Shown piece by piece: positions 1 to 35,541 of a stretch of 64,000 nt of DNA. Within the stretch, counting starts at the first letter, position 1. Every line of letters begins with the position of its first letter. Under the pieces are notes generated by a model. That model was not told the DNA's origin, searched no databases, and saw nothing but the letters and a program-made list of their open reading frames with translations. This stretch comes from Piscicola geometra (taxonomy: Eukaryota > Annelida > Clitellata > Hirudinida > Piscicolidae), in assembly GCA_943735955.1 (NCBI GenBank), contig OX030959.1, positions 1,418,725 through 1,482,724 of the forward strand, read 5' to 3'. The position numbers were made by a program, and so were the translations under genes.

Positions 1-126
1 TAAACTCCTTTTTTGAAAATAATAATTCTTCATTAGTGGTCGCAAAGTGCAATTTTTGGTGAAAAAAGTGAATTTAGATAATGGAGGAGTGCTTAATGAT
101 GGATGGATGAATGAAGGCGGGACGAC

Positions 127-1392
127 CAGTTTGACGCGGTCCTCGGGGCTCTGGAGGAAGGCTTCTTTGCCGATGTTCGCCTCGTCGAAGTCCTTCTTCT
201 GCAGGTACGGCTGGATGTACTTGTACTGCGCGTAGAAGTTGTTCATGTCCTGTGGCAAGGGAGGAGGATGGGTGGACGGGTGGGATAGATGAATAGGATG
301 AGTGTGCCTAGAGAGAAGTGAAGATACAAATTCATAACAGTAACAATAATGTGATGATGGTGATGATCATGATACATGAATTTTATTAATACTTCCTCAC
401 TTGAAAGTATTTTCAATGCAAATAATTCAAAACTAAAGTCTGGAAGACAGAAGGTGGCTCACGGGCACGAGGTCCTTGATGACCCACATGTGAGGCAGTG
501 GGTACACCTTGGTGGTCTTGCCAGTGTTGCTGTCGATCGGACTGTACATGGTGGTGGTTGAAGTGTTGGAGGGTTGTATGAGTTTTAGAGGAAGAACTGA
601 GTGTTAAATACGTTAGATGGAACATGAATGACCAACCAGATGCAAGCGAGGGTGTTTCCTCCGTTGATGTTCATCGAGCACGATCCACAAATGCCCTCGC
701 GACACGACCTCCTGAACGCCAAGGTGGGATCCACTTCATTCTTGATCTTGATCAGCGCGTCCAACACCATCGGACCACAGTCATTCAGGTCTATTTCAAA
801 CGTCTGCGTGTAGGGCTTTGAGCCCTTCTGTTCAGGGTTCTGGTGTTGGTTTCAAAAGAGTTATAAAGATTTCAGTGTTGGAAAATCTGGATGCCAAAGA
901 TTGAACTATGACAAAAATAGCTTATTCCAGTATGAATAAACGAATGATTGAGTATTTTCTCACATATCTATAAACACTGAACTTCTTCATCCTAGGAGAA
1001 ACATCTTGAGAGTACATTCGAGACTGACAAAAACGGGAAAACAAGTTTTAGAAGTTAATATTTGGATATGATCTATTTTTATAAAATATAGGCAAAATTT
1101 TGAATTTCAAGATCACTTTTAAAAAGTTATGTTGTAAAGAAAACCTATATTAATTTATAAAGTTTTTAAAACCGATAAATTCCTCGGAATATATATTAAT
1201 AATAATACTTTATAAATAAAACCTCAGATTACATGAATAAGATTTTGAGAAAACCGGTAAAACCCAGTTTTTAAATCATCTGTTCAAGGACATAGAGGGT
1301 CAAGAAAATGATTAATATATGCTCACCGGCAATGTTGAAAGCAAAGCTTGAGTTCGAAAAGTATTTCGAAAAAGAACAATTGAAGACGACAT
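127..1392 (-). CDS. SDHB: Succinate dehydrogenase iron-sulfur subunit (SDHB), 5' five exons, 3' end outside the window
   Basis: Complex II iron-sulfur subunit, which passes electrons from succinate oxidation to ubiquinone at the mitochondrial inner membrane. Exons read on the minus strand: 1392-1327, 1023-964, 839-637, 541-463, 249-127, all phase-consistent (531 nt, 177 codons). Exon 1 encodes a typical matrix presequence: starts [13 protein letters not shown], basic and without acidic residues. Exon 2 gives [11 protein letters not shown], the conserved start of the mature protein. Exon 3 carries the [2Fe-2S] ligands CREGICGSC plus the fourth Cys in GGNTLAC. Exon 4 has [14 protein letters not shown] and exon 5 [13 protein letters not shown]. 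The C-terminal half with the [4Fe-4S] and [3Fe-4S] cysteines must lie to the left of position 1. Family identity is certain; the first exon is inferred from frame, donor and presequence character. Confidence 0.95.
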
Positions 1393-1868
1393 TCTTTAAA
1401 TAATTCAAACTCGTCTTTAGAATAATATTTAATTCTCAATGATTGACAAAACAGTGATGGCTACCTATTGAAAAAAATAATTAATAGTGTAAAAAATATA
1501 CAACGTCTAATTTAAGATTGAAAAGCTTAATAAATATCCAATAATAATTTATTTTAGTCACTGAAATATTCTATTTTTTTCTACATTTTCATAATTTCAA
1601 AATTATGTTTTAAAGGACTTTATAACACTATAAAAACTCCATAACTATACTGAAAACTTCTAAAAGTTTACAAAATAAGGAATTTTTTTTCGAATTTCCT
1701 GTTTACTATTTTCATATTTGAAGTTTACATCTTTTTCAGCGTTGCTATGGCTTAAGGCACTAACACAAGCATAGTGGTCTTTAAAGAAAACTTACCTACC
1801 CTATCAATGATAGGGTATCATCTTCAAGCTTAACTGATTTCTTATTGTCAAAACTAAATTTAATGAAA

Positions 1869-1963
1869 ATGGCTGATGTTGAAAAGGATGAGAGCACCCA
1901 AGAAGAAAACAATATGATCAGGCAATACTTGGAAGCTGTCGAGAAAAGAGGACATTCTGGAAA
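1869..1963 (+). CDS. Candidate short first coding exon, unrecognised
   Basis: An ATG opens 31 codons beginning MADVEKDESTQEENN and running into a plausible donor, AAA|GTATGA, at 1963/1964. Without splicing the frame stops four residues after the donor (34 codons). The peptide is acidic and hydrophilic and resembles no family I know. It lies 477 bp from the divergent SDHB start and 746 bp before the first clear doublecortin exon, so it could be that gene's first exon. Its end phase (2) does not fit the next recognised exon directly, so another exon would be needed. It may also be chance. Confidence 0.25.
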
Positions 1964-2439
1964 GTATGATTAGTTTATCATTTACAAATAGAATTTCATG
2001 AATATTATAAACAATTTTGATAAGTTTGTTTGGAATGGTTTGAATTGTTAAAGATTTAAATAGCCTGACTTGAAAAAGAACATGGACAATACCGTAATAC
2101 ACCAAGTATTAGGCGCATTCAAGTATAAAACGGGCACTTCATACACATGGTTTTATAATAGTTTCAACAACAACCACAGAAAAGCAAAAATAGCAAAAAG
2201 CAGTTTCCTTGGCGCCTTCCCTGAAGAAGACACACACTACTTGAGCGAGTTAGTCATTTGACTCCGATACCTTGCAACAAAATGAACCTCATCATCATTA
2301 CTATCTCCATCATCATCGTTACTATCTTCATTTTCATCATTGCTATCTTCATCATCACCAGCACTACCGTCACTCTTCACCTCTCCAGGTCGACCACATA
2401 TAAGAGAGGAATGTCTTCTGATTCACGTAAGACCAATTT

Positions 2440-2492
2440 GAGGAAAAAGCGCTATAGAAATTGATTTGATTGATTGATTGATTGACCAACAT
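2440..2492 (+). repeat. Dispersed-repeat tail (SINE-like), with a second copy near 48330-48372
   Basis: The block AAAAAGCGCTATAGAAAT followed by ATTGATT repeats matches, on the opposite strand, the block at about 48330-48372 (AAAAAAGCGTTATATAAATC followed by AT-rich ATTTAATT sequence). The motif followed by short tandem tails looks like the 3' end of a non-autonomous retroelement. The 5' part was not identified. Confidence 0.3.
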
Positions 2493-2708
2493 TCTTTAAT
2501 CTCGTTCTATGCAAGTTTCAATATAATCCAGTGTAAACGTTCTGAAGACTTTATGAAACGTAGTTTAAAAAAATTGAATCAAAGCTGTTAAAAATGTAAA
2601 ATTTTATTGAATTAAAACGGATAGAAATTTAATGATTATCCATAATTCAGCACTGAACCACACAAGCAAAATGAACAAAGCATCTCACAAAACGACTCTC
2701 CCACGCAG

Positions 2709-8672
<5,964 letters not shown>

Positions 8673-9536
8673 CACTTTCATGCATACTGACTGTCCTTTT
8701 GTATAATTATCAATTATTATTGCTGTAGGAAGAATAAAAAAATATTATAATAATTATTAGTAGTAGTAGTAGTGATTGAGACTTGAGCGTCTTTGTATTC
8801 AGTGGGCTAAATGGAGATGACAAGCATTTATTGGAAATGAGCGAAAATATACGCGAGTTGCAACGTCTCATCTCAGTGTGATGGAGTGGAAGAGGAGATG
8901 CAACGTCTCAACTCAGTGTGATGGAGTGGAGGCTGAGGAGATGCTGATCAGGAAACAAATGTGTTCTAGAGTGATTAGTAACTGGAATTTCTAAATCAGT
9001 GGGCGCTTCACGAATGCTAGATGTGCGCATGCGATGGCTAGGTGACCTGGCAGCTGGAATATGATTGGTTCAATGCATAAACATGGGCATCACGTGATGA
9101 TTTGTTTCTGGCTTGATTGTGATTGAATAGTAAGTGGATATGCTTCTATAAATAAACGATTTTGGGGTAAATAATCTCAGTGATGTGAAGGGGTGGAGCA
9201 TGCAAGAGGCTGATATAGTGGATTGACATTTGAACAGCGTGAAAAGATCTGTGTATGACGTAATTGAACCTCTCCATTCCCACACACACACATGGAGACA
9301 TCAGCATCGACAACAATGACAAATATTCATCACTTAAGCATCTACAGCAAGAATCTAAAGCTTTTTAATAATTAAGAGCATGTACTTTTGTAGCGCAGAG
9401 TTTCAATGGGCTGACAGTGACGACGACAATCGCAAGCAGACGAACGAAAGAAGGCAGCATAAGACGACGCCGTCAAGCGTAACAGTCGTCAACTACGTGT
9501 GTTTTCAAAATTAATCAATTTGTGTGTGTGTGTGTT

Positions 9537-9625
<89 letters not shown>

Positions 9626-9782
9626 CAGTGTGTGTGTTGTAAGTGTATTTGTTTGTGTGTGTGAAAGATAATGTGTAGCATGAAAAGACAGAATGATTGG
9701 CGAGAAATTGATTGGGATCAGGCGGCCCTCTACAACCTTCGAACTCCTCCTCCTCCTCCTCCTCCTCCTGCCCGTTGAGGGA
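8673..9782. other. Spacer between the convergent doublecortin and APBB genes
   Basis: No gene seen. It holds a polyadenylation hexamer for the doublecortin gene (8733-8738), a tandem duplication of about 35 bp near 8865-8935 (GCAACGTCTCA.CTCAGTGTG) and a (TG)n tract at about 9525-9625. A TTTATT near 8825, AATAAA on the minus strand, is a possible distal signal for the APBB gene. Confidence 0.5.
8733..8738 (+). promoter_or_regulatory. Polyadenylation signal AATAAA of the doublecortin gene
   Basis: Canonical hexamer 61 bp after the stop codon at 8670-8672, followed by AT-rich sequence. Spacing is normal for a short 3' UTR. Confidence 0.6.
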
Positions 9783-28511
<18,729 letters not shown>

Positions 28512-29116
28512 CTGTGCATTTCGTTTGAAAAATATTATTGGTTCTGTTCCTTAGAATGGTTAGTTGCTTTCCCTTATGGCTTAAAATTTATTTAATTGAA
28601 TAAATTGATAATAGTTGAGATTATTAAAAAATCATCTATGTTATTACTTGTTTCTTCAGTCATCTTTCACAGACAAATCTCAATCGATAAAGTCTACTCT
28701 AGGAACAAATCTACTTCTATTTCTAGCCTTTAAAAAAATAGAAAATTTACAATCTTTATTAAATACCCCTAATTAGTGAATTGCTTTTATATTTTAACAT
28801 ATTTAGATGTAAATGATAAAAATATGAAATTTGATACAAATTGGCATAACTAAATTATCAAGCGTTTAATTAGATTCTGCACAATTTAAAAGTATTAGCA
28901 AAATAATTAGTCCGTAAATATAGATTTTTGTTTTTATAAAACTATTTTTTAATAATGAAAATCAATTTTCAAAAAAGCACGTTTGTTTTCAATGGAAAAT
29001 CAATTAAAGATTAGTTTGCTTTTAATCCATTATGTTTCTCTTTGTTTAAATCTTAAACTCACTTTTACTTAGGTGTTTTATCGTTCATCAAGTGCATTAG
29101 TTTAACTTAATCTGAA
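28512..29116. other. Shared upstream region of divergent APBB (-) and ESF1 (+)
   Basis: About 600 bp of AT-rich sequence between the first recognised APBB exon and the ESF1 start codon. No TATA box or clear extra exon is visible. If the first APBB exon is untranslated it lies here. A compact bidirectional promoter is possible. Confidence 0.4.
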
Positions 29117-30126
29117 ATGGATAAATTAAAAAATGACGAGCGTTTCAAAGATGCATTGACAAATCCGAAATATTTCAAAGCAAACAAGAAAGATACAAAA
29201 ATCAAATTGGATAAAAGATTTGAACGCATATTGAAAGACAAGGATTTTACATTGAAATACTCCGTTGACAGCAAAGGAAGACCTTTGAAACAGTCTGCCA
29301 ATGAAGATCTCAAGAAGTAGTATTCTACTTTCTTTCAATTAAAGCTGGTCATAATTGAACTAGTAATGACCTAATTAATTAATTAAATACAGGTACTACC
29401 AGTATGATGATTCAGAAGACGAGGATGAGAAAGACAAAAGTGATGAAGATGATGACAAAACTCTGAAGAAGGGTGTGAAAAAGGTGAAAAAAGAAGATGA
29501 TTCAGAAGGAGATGAAGATGAAGATGAGTCAAGCAGTAGTAGCAGTAGTAGTTCCAGTGATGAATCAGACTCAACCCCTCTCTCAGATGGTCAGTAAGCT
29601 CACTTTTTATGCATATCAAGCATTGGCATTTAACTTCATACACTAGAACAGCCATGCAAGCTTAAATTCATTCTATATCAGCTTCATAAAATCACTCTCC
29701 CACCATGCAGACGACACAGAGCAGCTGGAGCACAACTGGGGCGAGATCGACGGCGACACGTCGATGACGGAAGAGGCCACCCATCGCCTTGCCATCTGCA
29801 ACATGGACTGGGACTGCATCAAGGCGGCAGACCTCTTCACCCTCTTCCACTCCTTCAAGCCGCCCCACGCGTCCATCCTCTCCATCTCTGTTAGATACTC
29901 CTCTTTCCAACTTAAAACTATACTTTTTGATTTTATTCATTAAGGTTTATTTTTCATTAAAAATAATTTATTTATTTATTTCGTTTTTTGAAATTACCCA
30001 TCTTTAAAATCCTTACTAATCAGATTTACCCTTCTGAGTTTGGCATGGAGCGCATGAAGCAGGAGGATCAGTATGGACCACAGGAACTGAAGGCCAACAA
30101 GAAGGAAGGTGTGTGTGCGTGCGTGC

Positions 30127-30173
<47 letters not shown>

Positions 30174-30224
30174 GATGTGTGTTTTGTGTGTGCTAGACAT
30201 CATCACGCAATTAGATTTTCCTTT

Positions 30225-30282
<58 letters not shown>

Positions 30283-32839
30283 CGCACACACACACACAAG
30301 CAGACGAAAAGCAGTACAACGAGCGGTTGCGCAAGTACCAACTGAACCGCCTCAAGTACTACTACGCAGTGATGGTGTGCGACAGTGTGCAGACGGCCGA
30401 CAGCATCTACAACAACTGCAACAACATCGAGTTCGAGGCCAGCGCCACCGTCATGGACTTGAGGTTGCAACAGAATGGGTCTCATCGTCAACGTCATCAT
30501 TATCATTTTTAAAATTATCATCATCCTTATGAACATCATCATCATCATCATCATCTTATTGCTGATGATGGATATGATTATGGTCTTGTTTACGCTGTGT
30601 TAATAATATTGGTATTTGTATTGTGTCATATCATCATCATCATCATCATCATCTTCATCATCGAAGGTTCATACCTGACGACATGGTGTTCGAGCAGGCA
30701 GCCACCGACACGGCCACCTGCCTGCCCCCACCCGACTCCTACAAACCAAACCCCTTCGTCAACTCCGCCCTGCATCAGTGCAAGGTGGGTGTGCTGATGA
30801 TGATGAGGGTGATGGTGATGATGATGGTGAGGGTGGTGATGATGACGATGCTGATGAGGCTGAAGATTAGAAATAAAGGTCTGGTTGTTGATTCAGTTAT
30901 GTATAGACTATGACGTCATCATCACCATCATCATCATCACCACGCAGGTGAACCTCACGTGGGACGAGACTCCATTGGAGAGGAGTAGAGTTCTGAAGAG
31001 AGATGTGAGGAGTGCTGATGATGATGATCCGCAACTCAACCAGTTCGTCGCGCCTGCTTCTGAAGATGAAGATGATGATGATGATGATGATGATGAGGAA
31101 GATGATGACAAGGATTCAAATGAAGATGATGATATGGACGGGGATGAAAGAGATGAAGATGGTGATGATGAAGAAGAGGATGGAAAAGATGATGGTGATG
31201 ATGAAGAAGAGGATGGAAAAGATGATGATGATGATGATGATGAGAGCTCAGTTAAGGGCGAGTTACCGAGCGACTCGAAAGTGAGTAACAGAGTGAAGGA
31301 ATTAAATGCAACAAAAGCAACAAGATTAAAGAATAACCAAGAAAAAGAGAAAAATAATAAAACGAAAAGAACGACAGAAACAAAACATGCAACAACAACA
31401 ACAACAACAACACAAGACTCAAAAACGACAGCATCAAAGACAAAGAAGAAAAAGAAGAAAGAAAGTGGAGATGGATTGGAGGACCAGGTAAAGAAGTACA
31501 GGCAGTTGTTGCAGGAGCTGAGAGAGGAGGAGAAGGAGGATGGTGGCGATGAGGAGGATGATGATGATGATGTCGATATGGAGGTCACGTGGAAGACAGG
31601 TTTGAAGGGTTGTGCAATGAGTTGCTTGGATTGCTTCATCAGCATTATCACCATCATCATCATCATCATCATCACCGCCATCATCATCACAACCACCATC
31701 ATCACCATCACGCAGGCACGACAGAGGCGGCGGAGGAGGTGCTGCAGAAGAAGAAGAGGAGTCAAATGACGTCATTCGAGAAGTACCACGAGAAGAGGAA
31801 GATGAAGAGGAAGTTGAAGAAGGTGCTTTGCTTGTGCATGTGTATGAGGCATTGCAAGTTTCAATGGTAGACTCTTCTCGAATCTTCTTACTATTTTAAG
31901 ATTGACATTTAAAATCCTCCAGCTCAGAAAGACGCAAGGAAAAGATGTCACAGGTTGGTCCATGCCTTCCTCTACCATCTACCACTTCTCCATGCACCAC
32001 TCCTCCATGCACCACTTCTCCATGCACCACTTCTCCATTTACCACCCCCGTTTACATAATACAACACAACACAACACAATACAACGACGAAGACTATTAT
32101 TAATATGGCGTAAACGCAGACGAGCTCCAAAGCACCATCTCACCCTGCAGACGACGCTACAACGCCTCTTTCCAAGTCAAACAAACCTCCTAAACTGAGT
32201 GCCAGTCAAAAGGTCGTCGATTCAATTCCTTCATCCTCACCCTCTTGTCTCTACATCATTAACCTCCATCACTCTCTCCTTTATTACTCTCTCTTCCATC
32301 ACTCTCTCTTTCATCACTCTCTTCTTTATCACTCTCTCTTCCATCACTCTCTCTTTCATCACTCTCTTCTTTATCACTCTCTCTTTCATCACTCTCTCTT
32401 TCATCACTCTCTTCTTCATCACTTTCTCCTCTTCCATCAGGCTGATCTGGAACTCCTACTGATGGATAACTCAAAGGTCTTCAAGGAAGAAGAGGAGGAG
32501 AAAGAGGAGGAGGAGGAGAGGGTGAAGTTGAGCAAACGACAGAAGCTGAAGAGGAAGATGATGGCGAAGAAGCTAAGCAAGCAACAAGCACAACTGCCCG
32601 TGAGTCGTCAAGCTCTCTTGGACCTCTACCATCATCATTACTACCATCATCTATTTCACCAATAATATCATTATCAATACAATTATCACCACCATCACCA
32701 TCACAACCATCTTCACCACCACTACCGTCATCATCATCATCACCAGGGCAAGGTAACGGACGAGAGGTTTGCCAAGATGTACACCGACGAAGACTACTTT
32801 GTCGAACAGACCAACCAAGCCAACAAAAGAATTAAATGA
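29117..32839 (+). CDS. ESF1: ESF1 homologue, nucleolar pre-rRNA processing protein
   Basis: Nucleolar protein needed for 18S rRNA maturation in yeast and conserved in eukaryotes. Exons: 29117-29316, 29393-29589, 29711-29889, 30024-30108, 30304-30463, 30667-30784, 30948-31599, 31716-31822, 31928-31957, 32120-32212, 32441-32599, 32747-32839 (2,073 nt, 690 aa, TGA). Order along the protein: basic start DERFKDALTNPKYF; acidic Ser-rich block; RLAICNMDWDCIKAADLF; IYPSEFGMERMK; RLKYYYAVMVCDS; DLRFIPDDMVFEQ; VNLTWDETPLER; long Asp/Glu and Lys tracts; VKKYRQLLQEL; MTSFEKYHEKRKMKRK; C-terminal NUC153-like KVTDERFAKMYTDEDYF. It ends soon after this motif, where relatives carry a further basic tail. The tiny exon at 31928-31957 was placed by phase and could be wrong. 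Confidence 0.94.
30109..30303. repeat. ESF1 intron 4: (GT)n, (GA)n, then (CA)n
   Basis: The donor GAAG|GTGTGTG starts a GT tract of about 40 nt, followed by about 18 nt of GA, 60 nt of unique sequence and about 70 nt of CA ending AAGCAG at the acceptor. GT and CA arms can pair. Confidence 0.9.
32060..32110 (+). repeat. Dispersed element ending GTGGCGTAAAC-like, copy 1
   Basis: ACAATACAACGACGAAGAC + TATTATTAATATGGCGTAAAC. A second copy lies at 32985-33035 (plus, GTGGCGTAAGCCCGGACGAG) and a third at 51601-51655 (minus, ATTAATGTGGCGTAAACACG). In copy 1 the sequence directly continues into GCAG, the acceptor of ESF1 exon 10. Confidence 0.5.
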
Positions 32840-32964
32840 CCACTCTCATAATCATCTATTCATTTCAATTTTCGTCTTTTTTATTTATTAATTACTTATT
32901 ATATTTTATTATCTTTCGAAATTATTATTGAGGATGCGTGATAAATGTGTGTTTTTATCTTCTC

Positions 32965-32970
32965 AATAAA
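32965..32970 (+). promoter_or_regulatory. Polyadenylation signal AATAAA of ESF1
   Basis: Canonical hexamer 126 bp downstream of the ESF1 stop codon in AT-rich sequence. Confidence 0.65.
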
Positions 32971-33254
32971 TCTCTACAATACAACACGATACAACGACAA
33001 ATTTTATTAAAAGTGGCGTAAGCCCGGACGAGCGTCAAGAACCCACCATCATGACCTTCTTCTATCATCACTATCTGCCCATGCATTCATATTACACACA
33101 TGAAACACTACACCTTAGGCACCTTACATGTGCCTTGTATCTTCTAGCGCACTTTTTGCGTGCTCCCGTTTGTGAGGAATCATCACTTTGTATGTCTTCA
33201 TTTCAAGGTGGTTCTCGGCCTTCATAAACTCCGTTTGCTCTGGTCCTTAGCTTT

Positions 33255-33395
33255 GCATTAGGGTGGAAGGGTGACGGATTGGTTAACATAGCCATGGGTC
33301 GTGGGTTCGATTCCTTCACAGCCTAGTAACCTACATTTCTTGGAGAAGAGATGGGTACCATGAAGAGAAACTTAAGCCCGTGACAGAAATAACAA
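33255..33395 (+). mobile_element. tRNA-derived SINE-like fragment
   Basis: GGTTCGATTCC at 33304-33314 is an exact RNA polymerase III B box, and GTGACGGATTGGTTAACA at about 33271-33288 is placed like a degenerate A box. The flanking bases do not fold into a full tRNA cloverleaf, and unique-looking sequence follows, as expected for a SINE head. No target-site duplication was identified. Confidence 0.4.
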
Positions 33396-33942
33396 TCCAA
33401 CAATTTTGATGTCTTTCCTACGACCTGACATTTACCTTTTTGTTATGCATTAACACACATCGTCATCACCAATGCTATCATCATCAAAACCGTTTTCATC
33501 AATACCTTCATCATCACCATCTTTATCAACACTATCATCATCACCATCTTTATCAAAACTATCATGGTCTCATTCTTAATCATCAGGATCGTTACAAAGC
33601 CATGGTCATTATCATCATCATCATCATTATCATCTTATTCACCGTCGTCATCATGATCATCCTTATCATCGTCATCATCATCATCATCACCCACAATTCT
33701 CATACATCGACGCTTACTTAAGGGGCTGCAGACACACTCGAAATAGCAATGTCTTCAATCTCCGCATGGCAACTCGAAAAGCTCGAGAAAGCCTGCGAAA
33801 GAGAGACCTCGCCGCCTAAGACACTTCACTTTTCCTAGTAAAAGATTTTTGAAAAAAAATTTAAACTTAATTTTAATAATAAATGAGTAATAAAAAGAGA
33901 ATCATCGTACCCACTCACTGACCCCTGCACCTGCTTTCCCGC

Positions 33943-33950
33943 TATATAAA
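33943..33950 (+). promoter_or_regulatory. TATA box of the Wnt gene
   Basis: TATATAAA preceded by a GC-rich stretch, about 183 bp before the Wnt start codon. Transcription would start near 33975. It is the only well-placed TATA box seen at a gene in this window. Confidence 0.5.
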
Positions 33951-34132
33951 ACCGTCTGCTTGCCTCCTTGCAGCCATCTGACACTTCAGATCCAAATGAC
34001 ACTTTGTGAAACTTTAAAATAAGCTATTAAAAAAAACATTTGAAGATACATTTGAAAGACTTCATCATCATCAACATCTCCAAAGAGTTTCTGAAGCAGC
34101 AACAGGGAGCACTGCATGGTGGAGAAGATGAA

Positions 34133-35500
34133 ATGGTGATGGATCGTCGTCTCCTCTTTCTCCTACTTTCCTTCATCAACATCGTCCTTTCATCGTGAGT
34201 TTTTCTCGAATGTCTGAACTGGCTTGCATCGGTGAATCTACAAACGTTAAACACCCTCCCGCAGGCTCAAGAGCGCCAAACACTCAACCGACTCAACGCC
34301 TCATCGTCGAAACCAACTCAAACCCACCACAAAGAACCATTCCTCCACCACTAGGAATGCAGAACTTGAACGTCTCTTCTCACACGCCCACCCCCCTGCC
34401 CACCCTCCTGCCCACCCCCCTGCCCACCTCTCATGCTCTCTCCTGAAGCACTTGAAACATCAGCACCTCTTCTGTCTGCACCACCCTGCGGTGACTTTCT
34501 TTTCTTGTTGCATGATCGGATTCAGATGTTTCAATAGTTCTTATTCAAAAGTCTTTCACCATTTTAAACCACCTCTATCGTTCCACACTTACAACCACCA
34601 TCGTCTTTTTCACCATTCCATACTTACAAATATTCCATCACTACCTTCTTTACCATTTCACACTTGAAACCATCACTATAATCTTTTCCACCATTTCCAC
34701 CATTCCACAACCTCCCCCAAGGTGACAATGTCTCTTCTGGCAGGCATGCACGCTTCGATGCAACACTGCCAAAGACTGTTCAGAACGCATCGATGGAACT
34801 GCCAACCTTTCCTTCCAAACCATCTCTCCCCACTCCACTCCCCTCCAACTCACCATCTCTTCCTTTTGCCTCCTCCTCCATCATCTCCACTCAACCTCTT
34901 CAACAACCCTCTGGCAAACAAGAGTATGATATCATAATCTTTTTTCCGATTACAACCACCCAACCATCCTTCACCATTCATTAAATCGAAATCTTCCACT
35001 AATCGAAATTATCTCCACAATTCCTCAAAACACTGAAACACCTTTGCAGTAGCACCACACCCAAACACACCATAGCAATTCCTTTCATCACTCCCCACAA
35101 CACTGAAACACCTTCGCAACAGCACCACACCCCAACACACCATAGCAATTCCTTTTCTTACTCCTCACAACACTGAAACACCTTTGCAGTAGCACCACAC
35201 CCCAACACACCATAGCAATTCCTTTTCTTACTCCTCACAACACTGAAACACCTTTGCAGTAGCACCACACCCCAACACACCATAGCAATTCCGTTCATCA
35301 CTCCCCACAACACTGAAAAGCCTTCGCAACACCTCCGCAGGCTTCCGAGAGTCGGCTGCAGTGGTGGCGTTGATGGCGGCTGGGGCGACTGTTGCGGTGT
35401 CTCGAGGGTGTGCCTCTGGTGCCCTGCCTTGTGGCTGTCTTTCTCAGGTTTTGTACGCACACACATACACATATTTTTAAAAAGATACAATTATACATAA

Positions 35501-35541
<41 letters not shown>

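Larger units (their letters stand above)
1393..2708. other. Spacer between SDHB and the doublecortin gene
   Basis: AT-rich DNA upstream of SDHB exon 1 (minus) and of the first recognised doublecortin-gene exon (plus). It contains one candidate coding exon (1869-1963), a 63-codon open frame at 2070-2261 with no recognisable motif, (CAT)n-like sequence at about 2290-2370 and a dispersed-repeat tail at about 2440-2492. Promoters of both genes probably lie here, but no TATA box or other core element stands out. Confidence 0.5.
32840..34132. other. Spacer between ESF1 and Wnt
   Basis: Holds the ESF1 polyadenylation signal, a copy of a dispersed element (32985-33035), a tRNA-related SINE-like segment (about 33255-33395), (CAT)n tracts around 33440-33710, a 29-codon open frame starting MSSISAWQLEK at about 33750 that could be an upstream or chance ORF, and a TATA box for the Wnt gene. 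Confidence 0.5.

Noticed and set aside
33271..33330. Functional tRNA gene
   Set aside because: The B box is perfect but acceptor and anticodon stems do not pair; better read as a SINE head.
34722..34937. Independent small protein starting in the Wnt third exon
   Set aside because: The open frame is Wnt exon 3 (RTHRWNC) in phase with its neighbours and begins at a splice acceptor, not a start codon.
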